A stretch of 64,000 bases of DNA from Tepidiforma thermophila (GTDB lineage: Bacteria; Chloroflexota; Dehalococcoidia; Tepidiformales; Tepidiformaceae). How positions within the stretch are numbered: the stretch's first letter is position 1; every line of letters starts with the position of its first letter. The position numbers were made by a program, and so were the translations under genes. The DNA is taken from contig NZ_PDJQ01000001.1 in NCBI RefSeq assembly GCF_002563855.1, positions 1,240,001-1,304,000 on the forward strand, read 5' to 3'. The notes under the pieces are model-generated. The model was not told where the DNA came from, made no database searches, and saw only the letters and a program-made list of their open reading frames with translations. Shown here one piece after another: positions 16,407-24,688 of this stretch.

Positions 16407-16838
16407 GTGAATCCCGCCGAATCCGCAGCTCCCGCACCCTACCACCAGCTCGGCGGCTACCAGGCCGTCTGGCGCATCGTCGAAGCCTTCTACCGTCGCG
16501 TCGAAACCGACGACATCCTCCGCCCCCTCTACCCCGAAAACCTCGAGCCCGGCAAACAGAAGCTCGCCTGGTTCTTCGAGCAGTGGCTCGGCGGCCCAAC
16601 CTCCTACAGCGACCGCTACGGCCACCCGCGCCTCCGCCGCCGGCACTTCCCCTTCGTCATCGACGAGCGCGCCGCCGGCCGCTGGCTCCGCCTCATGCGC
16701 GAAGCCTGGACCGAGGCCGGCGTCCCCCGCGAACTCCAGGACCCCATTTTCGAGCGCCTCGCCGTCCTCGCCCGTCACATGATCAACGCCCACGACGACG
16801 TCCCCCGCGAGCCGCTCGGCGACGTCTACCTCGACTGA
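16407..16838 (+). CDS. Truncated haemoglobin, group II (TrHbO-like)
   Basis: The 143-residue 2-over-2 globin shows the family start YHQLGGYQAVWRIVEAFYRRV, PLYPENLEPGKQKLAWFFEQWLGGP (CD-E region) and the proximal-His segment YGHPRLRRRHFPF, followed by a G helix WLRLMREAW with the Trp typical of groups II and III. It binds haem and O2 or NO in the cytoplasm, commonly for NO detoxification or oxygen handling. The GTG start follows TATCAT (16394-16399) by seven bases. Confidence 0.9.
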   Translation: MNPAESAAPAPYHQLGGYQAVWRIVEAFYRRVETDDILRPLYPENLEPGKQKLAWFFEQWLGGPTSYSDRYGHPRLRRRHFPFVIDERAAGRWLRLMREAWTEAGVPRELQDPIFERLAVLARHMINAHDDVPREPLGDVYLD

Positions 16839-16872
16839 CGCGCTCCGCCCCCGCCGGTAGAATCCGCCGGCG

Positions 16873-17955
16873 ATGGAAGCATCCCCCTCCCTTCCCCTCG
16901 ATGGCGTCCGCGTCCTCGAAATCGGCGGCGGCATCCCTGCAGCCTTCGCCGCCCGCTGGCTCGCCGGCTTCGGCGCCGACGTCGTCCGCGTCGAACCGGA
17001 TGCCGAATCCCTCTCGCCCGACGAAGCCGTCTACCTCCTCCCCGGCAAGCGCCGCGTCCGCGCCGCTCCAGCCGAACTCGCCGCGCTCGCCCGCTCCGCC
17101 GACATCATCATCGAGGACGGCCCGCCCGGCGCCCTCACCGCCCGCGGGCTCGACCCCGCCGCCCTCCGCGCCGAGCGCCCCGCCCTCGTCGTCGTCTCCA
17201 TCACCCCGTACGGCCAGGACGGCCCCTACGCGGCCTTCCCCGCCACGAACATCACCGCCTTCGCCATGGGCGGCATCATGTCCCTCACCGGGATGCACCA
17301 GCGCGAGCCCCTCGTCACCGGCGGCAGCCAGGCCCTCTACCTCGGCGGGCTCGATGCCGCCGGCGCCGCCGTCACGGCGTACCTCGGCGCCCTCGTCCAC
17401 GGCGAAGGCGACTGGGTCGATATCTCGCTCCAGGAATCCATGGCCGGCATGCTCGAGCTCTACGGCCCCCGCGGCGCCTACGAAGGCGCCGTCTCCATCC
17501 GCTCCGGCAATCACGTCCGTGCCGTCTGGGGCCTCTACCCCTGCGCCGACGGCTACGCCGGCGTCTGCGCCCTCGAACGCCAGGTCCCCGCCCTGTTCGC
17601 CCTCATCGGCGACCCCGAACTCGACGAGCCTCGCTTCCGCGACCCCCTCCAGCGCCCTAACCACGACGACGAACTCCAGGCGAAGCTCTACGCCTGGTTC
17701 GGCGAGCGCACAAAGGCCGAACTCCTCGAACTCGGCGCCCGCCACCGCGTCCCCATCGGCGCCGTCGTCACCCCGCTCGAACTGCTCGACAACCAGACCC
17801 TGCTGGAGCGCGGCTTCTTCGATTCCGTCGATGCCCCCGCCGGCCAGGCCCGCATCCCCGGCAGGCCCTTCCTCGGCCTCGGCTGGCGTCCCGGCGCCCT
17901 CGCCGAGCCCGTCCCCGCCGCCCACATCCTCGCCGAGTGGAGCCCGTCGCGATGA
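16873..17955 (+). CDS. CaiB/BaiF family class III CoA-transferase, first of a pair
   Basis: This 360-residue CoA-transferase moves CoA between carboxylic acids through an aspartyl-CoA intermediate; the likely catalytic Asp is in WVDISLQESM. The opening LDGVRVLEIGGGIPAAFAARWLAGFGADVVRVEP is the standard nucleotide-fold start, though the following segment is short and atypical (lacking the YNRGKRS-type stretch). The ATG follows TAGAAT (16858-16863) by nine bases. It overlaps the next CoA-transferase gene by four bases, suggesting a heteromeric enzyme. Confidence 0.88.
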   Translation: MEASPSLPLDGVRVLEIGGGIPAAFAARWLAGFGADVVRVEPDAESLSPDEAVYLLPGKRRVRAAPAELAALARSADIIIEDGPPGALTARGLDPAALRAERPALVVVSITPYGQDGPYAAFPATNITAFAMGGIMSLTGMHQREPLVTGGSQALYLGGLDAAGAAVTAYLGALVHGEGDWVDISLQESMAGMLELYGPRGAYEGAVSIRSGNHVRAVWGLYPCADGYAGVCALERQVPALFALIGDPELDEPRFRDPLQRPNHDDELQAKLYAWFGERTKAELLELGARHRVPIGAVVTPLELLDNQTLLERGFFDSVDAPAGQARIPGRPFLGLGWRPGALAEPVPAAHILAEWSPSR

Positions 17956-19172
17956 AGCGCCTCCCGCTCGAAGGCATCCGCGTCGCCGACCTCACCATGA
18001 TGTGGGCCGGCCCCTATGCCACCCGCATCCTCGCCGAAATGGGCGCCGAGGTCATCAAAATCGAATCCCCCCGCGCCTGGGATAACATCCGCACCCTCAT
18101 CCCCCTGCCCGGCGTCGAAGAACCCTGGAACGCCTCCTACTACTTCAACGACTACAACCGCGACAAGAAATCCCTCACCCTCGACCTCGCCCACCCCCTC
18201 GGCCGCGAAACGTTCCTCCGCCTTGTCCCCCACTGCGATGTCGTCATCGAAAACTACCGCGCCGACGTCCTCGAAAACCTCCGCCTCGGCTATGACGTCC
18301 TCCGCCAGGCCCGGCCCGACATCATCCTCGTCTCCATGGCCGGCTACGGAAAGACCGGCGCCGAACGCAGCCACGTCGGCTTCGGCCCAATCATCGAGCA
18401 AATGAGCGGCCTCGCCTCCATGACCGGCTACGGCGACGACGGCGTCCCTTTCAAAACCGGCATCTCCTACGGCGACCCCGTCGCCGGCAAGGCGGCTGCC
18501 GCAGCGGTCGCCCTCGCCCTCATCGCCCGCCGCCGCACCGGCCGCGGCGCCTGCATCGACCTCGCCCAGCGCGAAGTCCTCTCCTCCCTCATCGGCGAAG
18601 CCTTCGTCGCCGCATCTCTCCGCGGCGAACGGCCCGTCCACCGCGGCAACCGCGACCCTCGCTGGTTCGCCCAGGGTGTCTACCGCTGCGCCGGCGAAGA
18701 GCAATGGCTCGCCGTCACCTTCCGCACCCGCGGCGAGTGGGCGCGCGCCGCTGCCCTCCTCGGCATCGACCCCGCCCTCCCCGGCGGCCCGGGTGACCAC
18801 GACGTCATCGACGCCCGCATGAGCGCCGCCCTCGCCGCCCGCGACCCCCAAAAAACGTTCGAACTGCTCGCCGGCGCCGGCATCCCCGCCGGCCGCGTCC
18901 TCGACACCGTCACCATCCACGAAGACCCCCACCTCGCGGCGCGCCGCTTCTGGGTCGAACTCCCCCACCCTCGGATGCACCCCTGGAAGCAGCCGCGCAC
19001 CGCCTGGCGCCTGCGCGAGGCCGACCCCTGGCCGCGCCGCCACGCGCCGCTCTTCGGCGAACACAACGACGAAATCCTCCGCGGCCTTCTCGGCCTCTCC
19101 GCCGAACAGGTCGAAGAACTCCGCCGCGAGGGCGTCATCGGCGACGCCCCCGTCAATCCCGGCGTCGGCTGA
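17952..19172 (+). CDS. CaiB/BaiF family class III CoA-transferase, second of a pair
   Basis: The 406-residue class III CoA-transferase has the complete N-terminal signature (LEGIRVADLTMMWAGPYATR), the YNRDKKSLTLDL segment and the putative catalytic Asp in ACIDLAQREV. Translation starts at ATG 17952 inside the stop of the preceding paralogue (ATGA), so the two are made together and may form heterodimers, as in known two-subunit family III enzymes such as those acting on malate or benzylsuccinate. The acid substrate cannot be read from sequence. Confidence 0.9.
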   Translation: MKRLPLEGIRVADLTMMWAGPYATRILAEMGAEVIKIESPRAWDNIRTLIPLPGVEEPWNASYYFNDYNRDKKSLTLDLAHPLGRETFLRLVPHCDVVIENYRADVLENLRLGYDVLRQARPDIILVSMAGYGKTGAERSHVGFGPIIEQMSGLASMTGYGDDGVPFKTGISYGDPVAGKAAAAAVALALIARRRTGRGACIDLAQREVLSSLIGEAFVAASLRGERPVHRGNRDPRWFAQGVYRCAGEEQWLAVTFRTRGEWARAAALLGIDPALPGGPGDHDVIDARMSAALAARDPQKTFELLAGAGIPAGRVLDTVTIHEDPHLAARRFWVELPHPRMHPWKQPRTAWRLREADPWPRRHAPLFGEHNDEILRGLLGLSAEQVEELRREGVIGDAPVNPGVG

Positions 19173-20402
19173 CTACACCTCGACCCACAGCTCCTCGAGC
19201 CCGCGGAAGCCGGGCACCCGCTTCCACTTCAGCTCCTGCTGCGCCAGCCGCATTGTCGGGAACCGTTCGAGCAGCACCCGCACCCCGATCTGCGCCTCCA
19301 GCCGTGCCAGCGGCGCGCCGAGGCAGTACCGCCGCCCGCCGCCGAAGGCCACATGGTCGATGTCCTCGCGCGTAACGTCGAACTTGTGCGGGTCCTTGTG
19401 CAGCCGCGGGTCGTAGTTCGCGCCGCCCAGCGCCACCGTGATCGAGTCGCCCTTCTGCATCGGGCACCCCGCAATCACCCGATCGTCCGGCACAATCCGC
19501 CCGCTGAACGTCACCGGCCCCTCGTACCGCAGCATCTCCTCCACCGCATTCTCGATGAGCTCCGGCCGCTCCCGCAGCAGCTGCGCCTGGTCCGGGTGCC
19601 GGAGCAGGTTCTTCATCCCGTTCCCGAGCAGGTCGGTCGTCGTCACGTTCCCCGCCGCCAGCAGCAGCCCGATCATCGAGAGCACCTCCTCGTCATTGAG
19701 GAAGTCCCCGTTCTCCTCGGCCCGCAGCATCGCCGTGATCAGGTCGTCCCGCGGCTCGGCTCGCCGCTCTGCGATCACCCGCCGCAGGTACGCCTGCAGC
19801 TCCTCCCCTGCCCGCATCGCCCGCTGCCGCACCTCCTCGCTCGCGAACGGGTCAAACCCCGCCGCCACGCTGTCGTCCGTCCACCGCTTGAAGTCCGCCT
19901 GGTCCTTCGGGTCCACCCCCAGCATCTCGGCGATCACAATCGTCGGGTACGGCTGGCAGAACGCCGCCATCAGGTCGAACCGCTCCTGCCCCTCCACCCG
20001 GTCGCACAGCTCGTTCGCAATCTCCTCGATCCGCGGCCGCATCCGCTCGATCGCCCGCGGCGTGAACGCCTTCGATACCAGCCCCCGCAGCCGCGTGTGC
20101 GCCGGCGGGTCCTGGAACAGCATGCTCGGCTCCCGGTCCTCGCCCAGCAGCCGCTGCCGGAACATCGCGTTGAACGACTTCTCATTCGCCTTCCGCGGGT
20201 CCACCAGCAGGTCGCGGTCGTTCAAAATCGCGTGCACATCTTCGAACCGGGCCACAAGCCACCGGCCGAACTGCTCGTCCCAGATCACCCGGCCAGCTTC
20301 ACGCACCCGGTCCAGCAGGCTGAACGGGTCACGCTGGTACTCCGGGTTGAGCGGCGTCAGCTGGATCCCCAGCGGCACCTCGTTCGTTGCGGTCTCAGTC
20401 AT
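19173..20402 (-). CDS. Cytochrome P450
   Basis: This 409-residue soluble P450 is complete. Helix C carries DPPAHTRLRGLVSKAF, helix I carries LLAAGNVTTTD (oxygen-activation motif), the K-helix ExxR is in EEMLRYEGP, and the haem loop FGGGRRYCLG places the thiolate at Cys360. These features fit a CYP107/CYP125-like bacterial hydroxylase supplied by separate ferredoxin partners, none of which is nearby. The ATG at 20402 has a GGAGGG ribosome site; in-frame codons extending far upstream are non-coding. Diverges from the HAD phosphatase gene. Confidence 0.93.
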   Translation of the reverse strand: MTETATNEVPLGIQLTPLNPEYQRDPFSLLDRVREAGRVIWDEQFGRWLVARFEDVHAILNDRDLLVDPRKANEKSFNAMFRQRLLGEDREPSMLFQDPPAHTRLRGLVSKAFTPRAIERMRPRIEEIANELCDRVEGQERFDLMAAFCQPYPTIVIAEMLGVDPKDQADFKRWTDDSVAAGFDPFASEEVRQRAMRAGEELQAYLRRVIAERRAEPRDDLITAMLRAEENGDFLNDEEVLSMIGLLLAAGNVTTTDLLGNGMKNLLRHPDQAQLLRERPELIENAVEEMLRYEGPVTFSGRIVPDDRVIAGCPMQKGDSITVALGGANYDPRLHKDPHKFDVTREDIDHVAFGGGRRYCLGAPLARLEAQIGVRVLLERFPTMRLAQQELKWKRVPGFRGLEELWVEV

Positions 20403-20446
20403 GGCGCTGTCCCTCCATCCACTGCTTCGGCGCATGCTAACAAAAC

Positions 20447-20459
20447 CGAACTCCGTTCG
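20447..20459. repeat. Short inverted repeat in the P450/HAD divergent promoter region
   Basis: The arms CGAAC and GTTCG flank TCC. The repeat lies in the 141-base gap between the P450 start (20402) and the phosphatase start (20544), just upstream of a TAGCAT -10 candidate for the P450. A regulator site is possible but the repeat is short. Confidence 0.25.
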
Positions 20460-20543
20460 AAAGTGTTGGCGTTGCAACCGTGGCCAGCCCTCCGGCCGCA
20501 CACCCTTACCGCCCGCACGCCCGCGACGCCCTACACTCCAGCC

Positions 20544-21218
20544 GTGCCCCCGCTCCTCCTCTTCGATATCGACCTCACCCTCATCGCCACCAGCGGTGCC
20601 GGCAGGATGGCGCTCGACCGCGCCTTTGAACAGGTCATCGGCGTCGCCCGCGCGACCGACGGCGTCCGTTTCGACGGCCGCACCGACCGCGCCATCATCG
20701 CCGAAGTCCTCGAACGCCACGGCCACCCCGCCGTCCGCTTCACTGAGGTCCGCGACGCCTACCTCGTTCACCTCCCTGCCGCCCTCGCCGAACAGGGCGG
20801 ACAGGTCCTGCCCGGCGTCGAACCCCTCCTCGCAGCCCTCTGTCGCGAACTCCCCGGCATCGGCCTCGCCACCGGCAACCTCCGCGAAGGCGCCCGCCGC
20901 AAGCTCGGCCACTTCGGCCTCTGGCAGCACTTCGCCGCCGGCGGCTTCGGCGACGACCACGCCGACCGCAGCCGCATCGTCGCCGCCGCCATCGACGCGC
21001 TCGCCGCAGCCGTCGGCGTGCCTGCCGACCCGGCCAGCGCCTGCGTCATCGGCGATACCCCCCTCGACGTCGCGGCCGCCCTCGCCGTCGGCGCACGCCC
21101 CGTCGGCGTCGCAACCGGCCGCTATACCGAAGCCGATCTCCGCGCCGCCGGCGCCGAGCACGTCCTCCCCGGCTTCACCGACCTCGACCGCGCCCTCGCC
21201 GTCCTCCTCGGCGGTTGA
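20544..21218 (+). CDS. HAD-superfamily hydrolase (phosphoglycolate phosphatase-like)
   Basis: The 224-residue HAD phosphatase has motif I DIDLTLIATSG (second Asp as acid/base), motif II within LATGNLREG, and motifs III/IV with Lys in ARRKLGHFG and IGDTPLDVAAA. The cap is the alpha-helical type of the Gph/PGMB group. Motif I has DIDLT where DxDGT is usual, so Gly is replaced by Leu. GTG start at 20544 follows TACACT (20532-20537) by six bases, a leaderless arrangement. Confidence 0.85.
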   Translation: MPPLLLFDIDLTLIATSGAGRMALDRAFEQVIGVARATDGVRFDGRTDRAIIAEVLERHGHPAVRFTEVRDAYLVHLPAALAEQGGQVLPGVEPLLAALCRELPGIGLATGNLREGARRKLGHFGLWQHFAAGGFGDDHADRSRIVAAAIDALAAAVGVPADPASACVIGDTPLDVAAALAVGARPVGVATGRYTEADLRAAGAEHVLPGFTDLDRALAVLLGG

Positions 21219-21262
21219 CCCCGCCCTCGACACCCCGCTCCCGGCCCGCCCACAATCCCCGC

Positions 21263-22324
21263 ATGGCCCTCCGCCTCGGTCTGGTCGGCGCCGGCTTCAT
21301 CGCCGGCGTCTACGCCCACGCAGCGGCCCGCGTCCCCGCCGTCCAGCTCACCGCCGTCGCCTCGCCCCGCTCCGCCGCTGAGTTCGCCAGCCGCTGGGGC
21401 ATCCCCCACGCCTTCGACGACTGGCGCCGCCTGCTGGCCGAGGCGCCGATCGACGCCGTCGCTATCGCCGCCCCCAACGACCTTCACGCACCCGTCGCCA
21501 TCGCCGCCGCAGCTGCCGGGAAGCACGTCCTCTGCGAGAAACCGCTCGCCTGCGGCCTGCCCGCCGCCCGCGAGATGGTTGATGCCTGCGATCGCGCCGG
21601 CGTCCTCCTCGCCTGCGCTGAAAACCTCCTCTTCGCCCCCATGTACGAGCGCGCCGCCGCCCTCGTCCGCCGCGGCGAGCTCGGCGAGCCGTACCTCGTC
21701 CGCCAGGTCCAGGCCCACGCCGGGCCCTACGCCGACTGGTTCTGGCAGGTCGACCGCACCGGCGGCGGCGCGCTCATCGACATGGGCGCCCATGGCGTCG
21801 CCCTCGTCTCCCGCCTCCTTGGCGCCTGGCCCGAATCGGTCTCGGCCGTCCTCAGCCGCTTCCTCCACGCAGCCCGCACTCCGGCCGAAGACCACGCCCT
21901 CGTCCATCTCCGCTTCCCCGGCGGCGCCCTCGCCACCGTCGAGGCCTCCTGGGCTGCCCCCGGCGGCGCCGACCTCCTCGAAGTCGTCGGCCCGCGCGGG
22001 CGCCTCGTCGCCAACCTCGACCGCGGCCCCGCCATCGACCTCTACCGCGAACCCGGCCCTGGCCCTGGAGCCGGGCCCTCCGGCTGGCACCACGTCATGT
22101 ACGAGGAAGCCTGGCAGTTCGGCTTCCCCCAGGAGCTCGAGCACTTCGCCGATGCCGTCGCCGGCCGCGCCGCGCCGCGCTTCTCCGGCCGCGACGCACT
22201 CCGCGTCCTCGAAATCATCTGCGCCGCCTACGAATCCGCGCGGACCGGCTCCCCCGTCGTTCTCCCCTTCGAAAGCACCGCTCCCCGCGCCATCGACCAC
22301 TGGCTCGGCGCCCCCGCCACCTGA
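21263..22324 (+). CDS. Gfo/Idh/MocA family NAD(P)-dependent oxidoreductase
   Basis: The 353-residue dehydrogenase has an N-terminal Rossmann fold (LGLVGAGFIAG), the family EKPL motif in CEKPLACG and the C-terminal substrate domain with GGGALIDMGAHGV. Members oxidise or reduce sugars, inositols and related polyols, usually with NAD(H) or NADP(H); the substrate is unknown. The ATG at 21263 follows CACAAT (21251-21256) by six bases. Confidence 0.9.
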   Translation: MALRLGLVGAGFIAGVYAHAAARVPAVQLTAVASPRSAAEFASRWGIPHAFDDWRRLLAEAPIDAVAIAAPNDLHAPVAIAAAAAGKHVLCEKPLACGLPAAREMVDACDRAGVLLACAENLLFAPMYERAAALVRRGELGEPYLVRQVQAHAGPYADWFWQVDRTGGGALIDMGAHGVALVSRLLGAWPESVSAVLSRFLHAARTPAEDHALVHLRFPGGALATVEASWAAPGGADLLEVVGPRGRLVANLDRGPAIDLYREPGPGPGAGPSGWHHVMYEEAWQFGFPQELEHFADAVAGRAAPRFSGRDALRVLEIICAAYESARTGSPVVLPFESTAPRAIDHWLGAPAT

Positions 22325-22357
22325 CGGCATCCGCCCGCTCCCGTACCCTGTCCACGC

Positions 22358-23035
22358 ATGAGCCGGCTCGCCGCACTGTTCGCGACCCCCGCACGCCAGG
22401 CGCTCGCCTGGACGACCCTCGGCATCCTCGGCGTCATCTTCGCCGCCATCGGCGCATGGCTCCTCATCCGCAGCGGCGACGCCCCGCCCGCCGCGCCGGG
22501 CGTCAGCTTCACCCCGACGCCGACCACCGCAGGCTCCCCCTCGCCTACCACCACGCCGACGCCCACGCCCTCCCCGACCCCCACCCCGGCAACACCGACA
22601 CCGACCGCCACCGCCACCCCGCGCCCCACCGTTGTCTCCGGCTCCGGCGGCTCCACCGGCGGCCAGTCCGGTTCGGCCCCTGTCCCCACCCCGACCCCAA
22701 CCCCCGAACCGGCCGCAGCCCGCCCCTACTGTCCGCCCGGCGCCCTCGGTCCCGGCACCCTCCCCACGGCCCGCGTCGCCGGGGCGCTCACCCGCGGCGG
22801 CGTCCCCGTCCCGGCCGGCACCCTCGAAGTCTTCGTCACCTTCGACGGCGTCCCCGGCCCGTCCCGCCTCAACGTCGACGGCGGTTTCGGCATCGACTTC
22901 TACACCGGCGGCGAATCCTGCGCCAACCGCGTCGGCGCCGTTATCGGCGTCCTCGTCGATGGCCGCTACTTCCCGTCTCCCTACACCATCGGCGCCCAGC
23001 CGGAACTCGTCGTCATCAACGTCGAACTCCCCTGA
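22358..23035 (+). CDS. Membrane-anchored protein with PT-rich stalk
   Basis: The 225-residue product begins with a membrane span (TTLGILGVIFAAIGAWLLI). A Pro-Thr-rich stalk of about 70 residues follows, of the kind often O-glycosylated or wall-spanning, then a C-terminal domain of about 100 residues with two Cys that may form a disulphide (PYCPPG and ESCANR). The domain pattern (GALTRGGVPVPAGTLEVFV ... GGFGIDFYTG) suggests a small beta-sandwich of carboxypeptidase-regulatory type. Start ATG follows TACCCT (22344-22349) by eight bases. Confidence 0.6.
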   Translation: MSRLAALFATPARQALAWTTLGILGVIFAAIGAWLLIRSGDAPPAAPGVSFTPTPTTAGSPSPTTTPTPTPSPTPTPATPTPTATATPRPTVVSGSGGSTGGQSGSAPVPTPTPTPEPAAARPYCPPGALGPGTLPTARVAGALTRGGVPVPAGTLEVFVTFDGVPGPSRLNVDGGFGIDFYTGGESCANRVGAVIGVLVDGRYFPSPYTIGAQPELVVINVELP

Positions 23036-23075
23036 ACCGCCCCCGCCCGTGCCAATCACCGCGCTGCAGGCCTGC

Positions 23076-23148
23076 TATACTCCCGCAATCGTTCGGGACT
23101 GGCGAATCGCCGGCCGCTCGCACAGCTCACCCCGAGGAGGCCCCTGCC
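23076..23148 (+). promoter_or_regulatory. Leadered promoter and 5' UTR of the second LLM gene
   Basis: TATACT at 23076-23081 is a good -10, but unlike most genes here the start lies 67 bases later. The leader contains a GGCG/CGCC hairpin and ends with GAGGAGG, a strong ribosome site ten bases before the ATG at 23149. No good -35 is visible. Confidence 0.4.
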
Positions 23149-24423
23149 ATGAAGTTCCACTGGTTCCATCTGATGCCCTGGCCCTACCTGCCGGACGACT
23201 TCCAGCAGAAGCACCGCTCCGTCTGGGTCGACGTCGACTACAGCCTCTTCGACGAGGAAAAGGCCAACCACGTCTACCACGAATACCTCGACGAACTCGA
23301 ATTCGCCGAAAAGGTCGGCTTCGACGGCATCTGCGTCAACGAGCACCACTCCAACGCCTACGGCCTGATGCCCAGCCCGAACATCATGGCGGCCACCCTC
23401 ACCCGCCGCACCAACCGCGCCGCCATCGTCGTCATGGGCAACTCGATAGCCCTCTACAACCCGCCCCTCCGCGTCGCCGAAGAGTTCGCCATGCTCGATA
23501 TCCTCTCCGGCGGCCGCCTCGTCGCCGGCTTCCCCGTCGGCACCAGCATGGATACCAACTTCGCCTACGGCGTCCCCGGTGCCCAGCTCCGCGAGCGCTA
23601 CTACGAGGCGCACGACCTCATCATGCAGGCGTGGCACAACGAGGGCGTCAGCCACTTCAACGGCAAATACACCCAGATCCGCTACATGAACCCATGGCCG
23701 CGCCCGCTCCAGAAGCCGAACCCGCCCATCTGGATCCCCGGCGGCGGCTCCATCGAAACCTGGGAGTGGTGCGCCGATATGGGCTACCTCTACTCCTACC
23801 TCTCCTACTCCGGCTACAAGCGCGCCCAGACCATCATGGACGGCTTCTGGGCCCGCATGCGCGACAAGGGCGTCGAGCCCAACCCCTACCACGCCGGCTT
23901 CGCCCAGGTCGTCTGCGTCGCCGATAACGCCGCCGAGGCCAAGGAGCTCTACTGGCCCCATATCGACTACTTCTACAACCGCTGCCTCCACGTCTTCCCT
24001 GGCTTCGCCGATGCCCCCGGCTACCGCACCCTCCGCACCGTCAAGGCCGGCATCAAATCCCAGTTCGAACAGGCCCAGCAGAACGCCAAGGCCCGCCTCA
24101 GCTGGGAAGGCCTCGTCGAGCAGGGCTATGTCATCGCCGGCGGCCCCGACTACGTCACCGAAAAACTCAACGAACTCGCCGAGAACCTCCGCGTCGGCCA
24201 CCTCATGCTCCTCCTCCAGATGGGCTCCATGCCCCGCGACGTCGCCATCTACAACACCCAGATGTTCGCCGAGAAGGTCATGCCCAACCTCCGCGACAAG
24301 TTCAACGAGTTCGAAGACCGCTGGTACCCGAAGCCGCTCCCGCCCGAGCGCCGCGCCGTCCCGAAGGACGAACCGGTCCGCCCGCTCCGCTCACCCTTCG
24401 CTGCCGGCGTCGGCGGCGCCTGA
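23149..24423 (+). CDS. LLM-class flavin-dependent monooxygenase
   Basis: This 424-residue luciferase-like TIM barrel begins MKFHWFHLMPWPYLP and has the family segments GFDGICVNEHHSN, the ALYNPPLRVAEEFAMLD stretch, SGGRLVAGFPVG and IWIPGGGS. It resembles bacterial luciferase-alpha-like oxygenases using FMNH2 delivered by a separate flavin reductase. Relative to the shorter LLM at 13535 it has an extended C-terminus of about 60 residues. A hairpin terminator follows. Confidence 0.88.
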   Translation: MKFHWFHLMPWPYLPDDFQQKHRSVWVDVDYSLFDEEKANHVYHEYLDELEFAEKVGFDGICVNEHHSNAYGLMPSPNIMAATLTRRTNRAAIVVMGNSIALYNPPLRVAEEFAMLDILSGGRLVAGFPVGTSMDTNFAYGVPGAQLRERYYEAHDLIMQAWHNEGVSHFNGKYTQIRYMNPWPRPLQKPNPPIWIPGGGSIETWEWCADMGYLYSYLSYSGYKRAQTIMDGFWARMRDKGVEPNPYHAGFAQVVCVADNAAEAKELYWPHIDYFYNRCLHVFPGFADAPGYRTLRTVKAGIKSQFEQAQQNAKARLSWEGLVEQGYVIAGGPDYVTEKLNELAENLRVGHLMLLLQMGSMPRDVAIYNTQMFAEKVMPNLRDKFNEFEDRWYPKPLPPERRAVPKDEPVRPLRSPFAAGVGGA

Positions 24424-24471
24424 GTCCCCTTCCCGGCAGCCCGGCGCATCCCGGCGCAACCCTCACCGCCA

Positions 24472-24499
24472 CCGGCCCGCGGCAGACCGCCCGGGCCGG
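24472..24499 (+). terminator. Terminator-like hairpin after the LLM gene
   Basis: Eight-base arms (24472-24479, 24492-24499) enclose 12 bases and are followed by TTCTCT. A weak U-tract makes this a moderate intrinsic terminator candidate 49 bases past the stop. Confidence 0.45.
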
Positions 24500-24572
24500 T
24501 TCTCTGCGTCGTGCCGCCGCGCCCCTAACGGGCTCCGATCGGCTCGGAGGGAAAGATTTCCTGCCTGGGGTA

Positions 24573-24601
24573 TTGATACTTCATCTCACTGATGGTACAG
24601 T
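24573..24601 (+). promoter_or_regulatory. Orphan plus-strand promoter
   Basis: TTGATA (24573-24578) and TACAGT (24596-24601) are exactly 17 bases apart, one of the best promoter matches in the window. The -10 sits in a perfect palindrome GGTACAGTACC (24594-24604). Larger arms GGGGTA and TACCCC frame the whole element. No plus-strand gene follows; the next gene is on the opposite strand and ends at 24689. Confidence 0.5.
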
Positions 24602-24607
24602 ACCCCT

Positions 24608-24668
24608 GCCGAACCCCTCGGCGTGGCTGGGGCCCCGGCCGGTGTTCCTCCTTCCGCCGGCCGGGGCC
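24608..24668 (+). ncRNA. Candidate small RNA ending in a 12-pair hairpin
   Basis: Starting near 24608 from the orphan promoter, a transcript of about 60-75 bases would end at a hairpin with 12-base perfect arms (24631-24642 and 24657-24668) and a 14-base loop. The downstream tract GTTCCATTCC is only weakly U-rich. The same hairpin lies 20 bases after the minus-strand hotdog gene and may instead serve as its terminator. The region 24424-24688 holds no protein gene. Confidence 0.3.
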
Positions 24669-24688
24669 GTTCCATTCCTGCCGAAACG

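Noticed and set aside
20403-21233. Upstream extension of the P450 frame to 686 codons
   Set aside because: It is antisense to the HAD phosphatase gene, and the P450 fold with a good ribosome site begins at 20402.
22520-22720. Repetitive DNA that might be a tandem or CRISPR-like repeat
   Set aside because: The repeats are the codons of a Pro-Thr stalk, with irregular units and no spacers.
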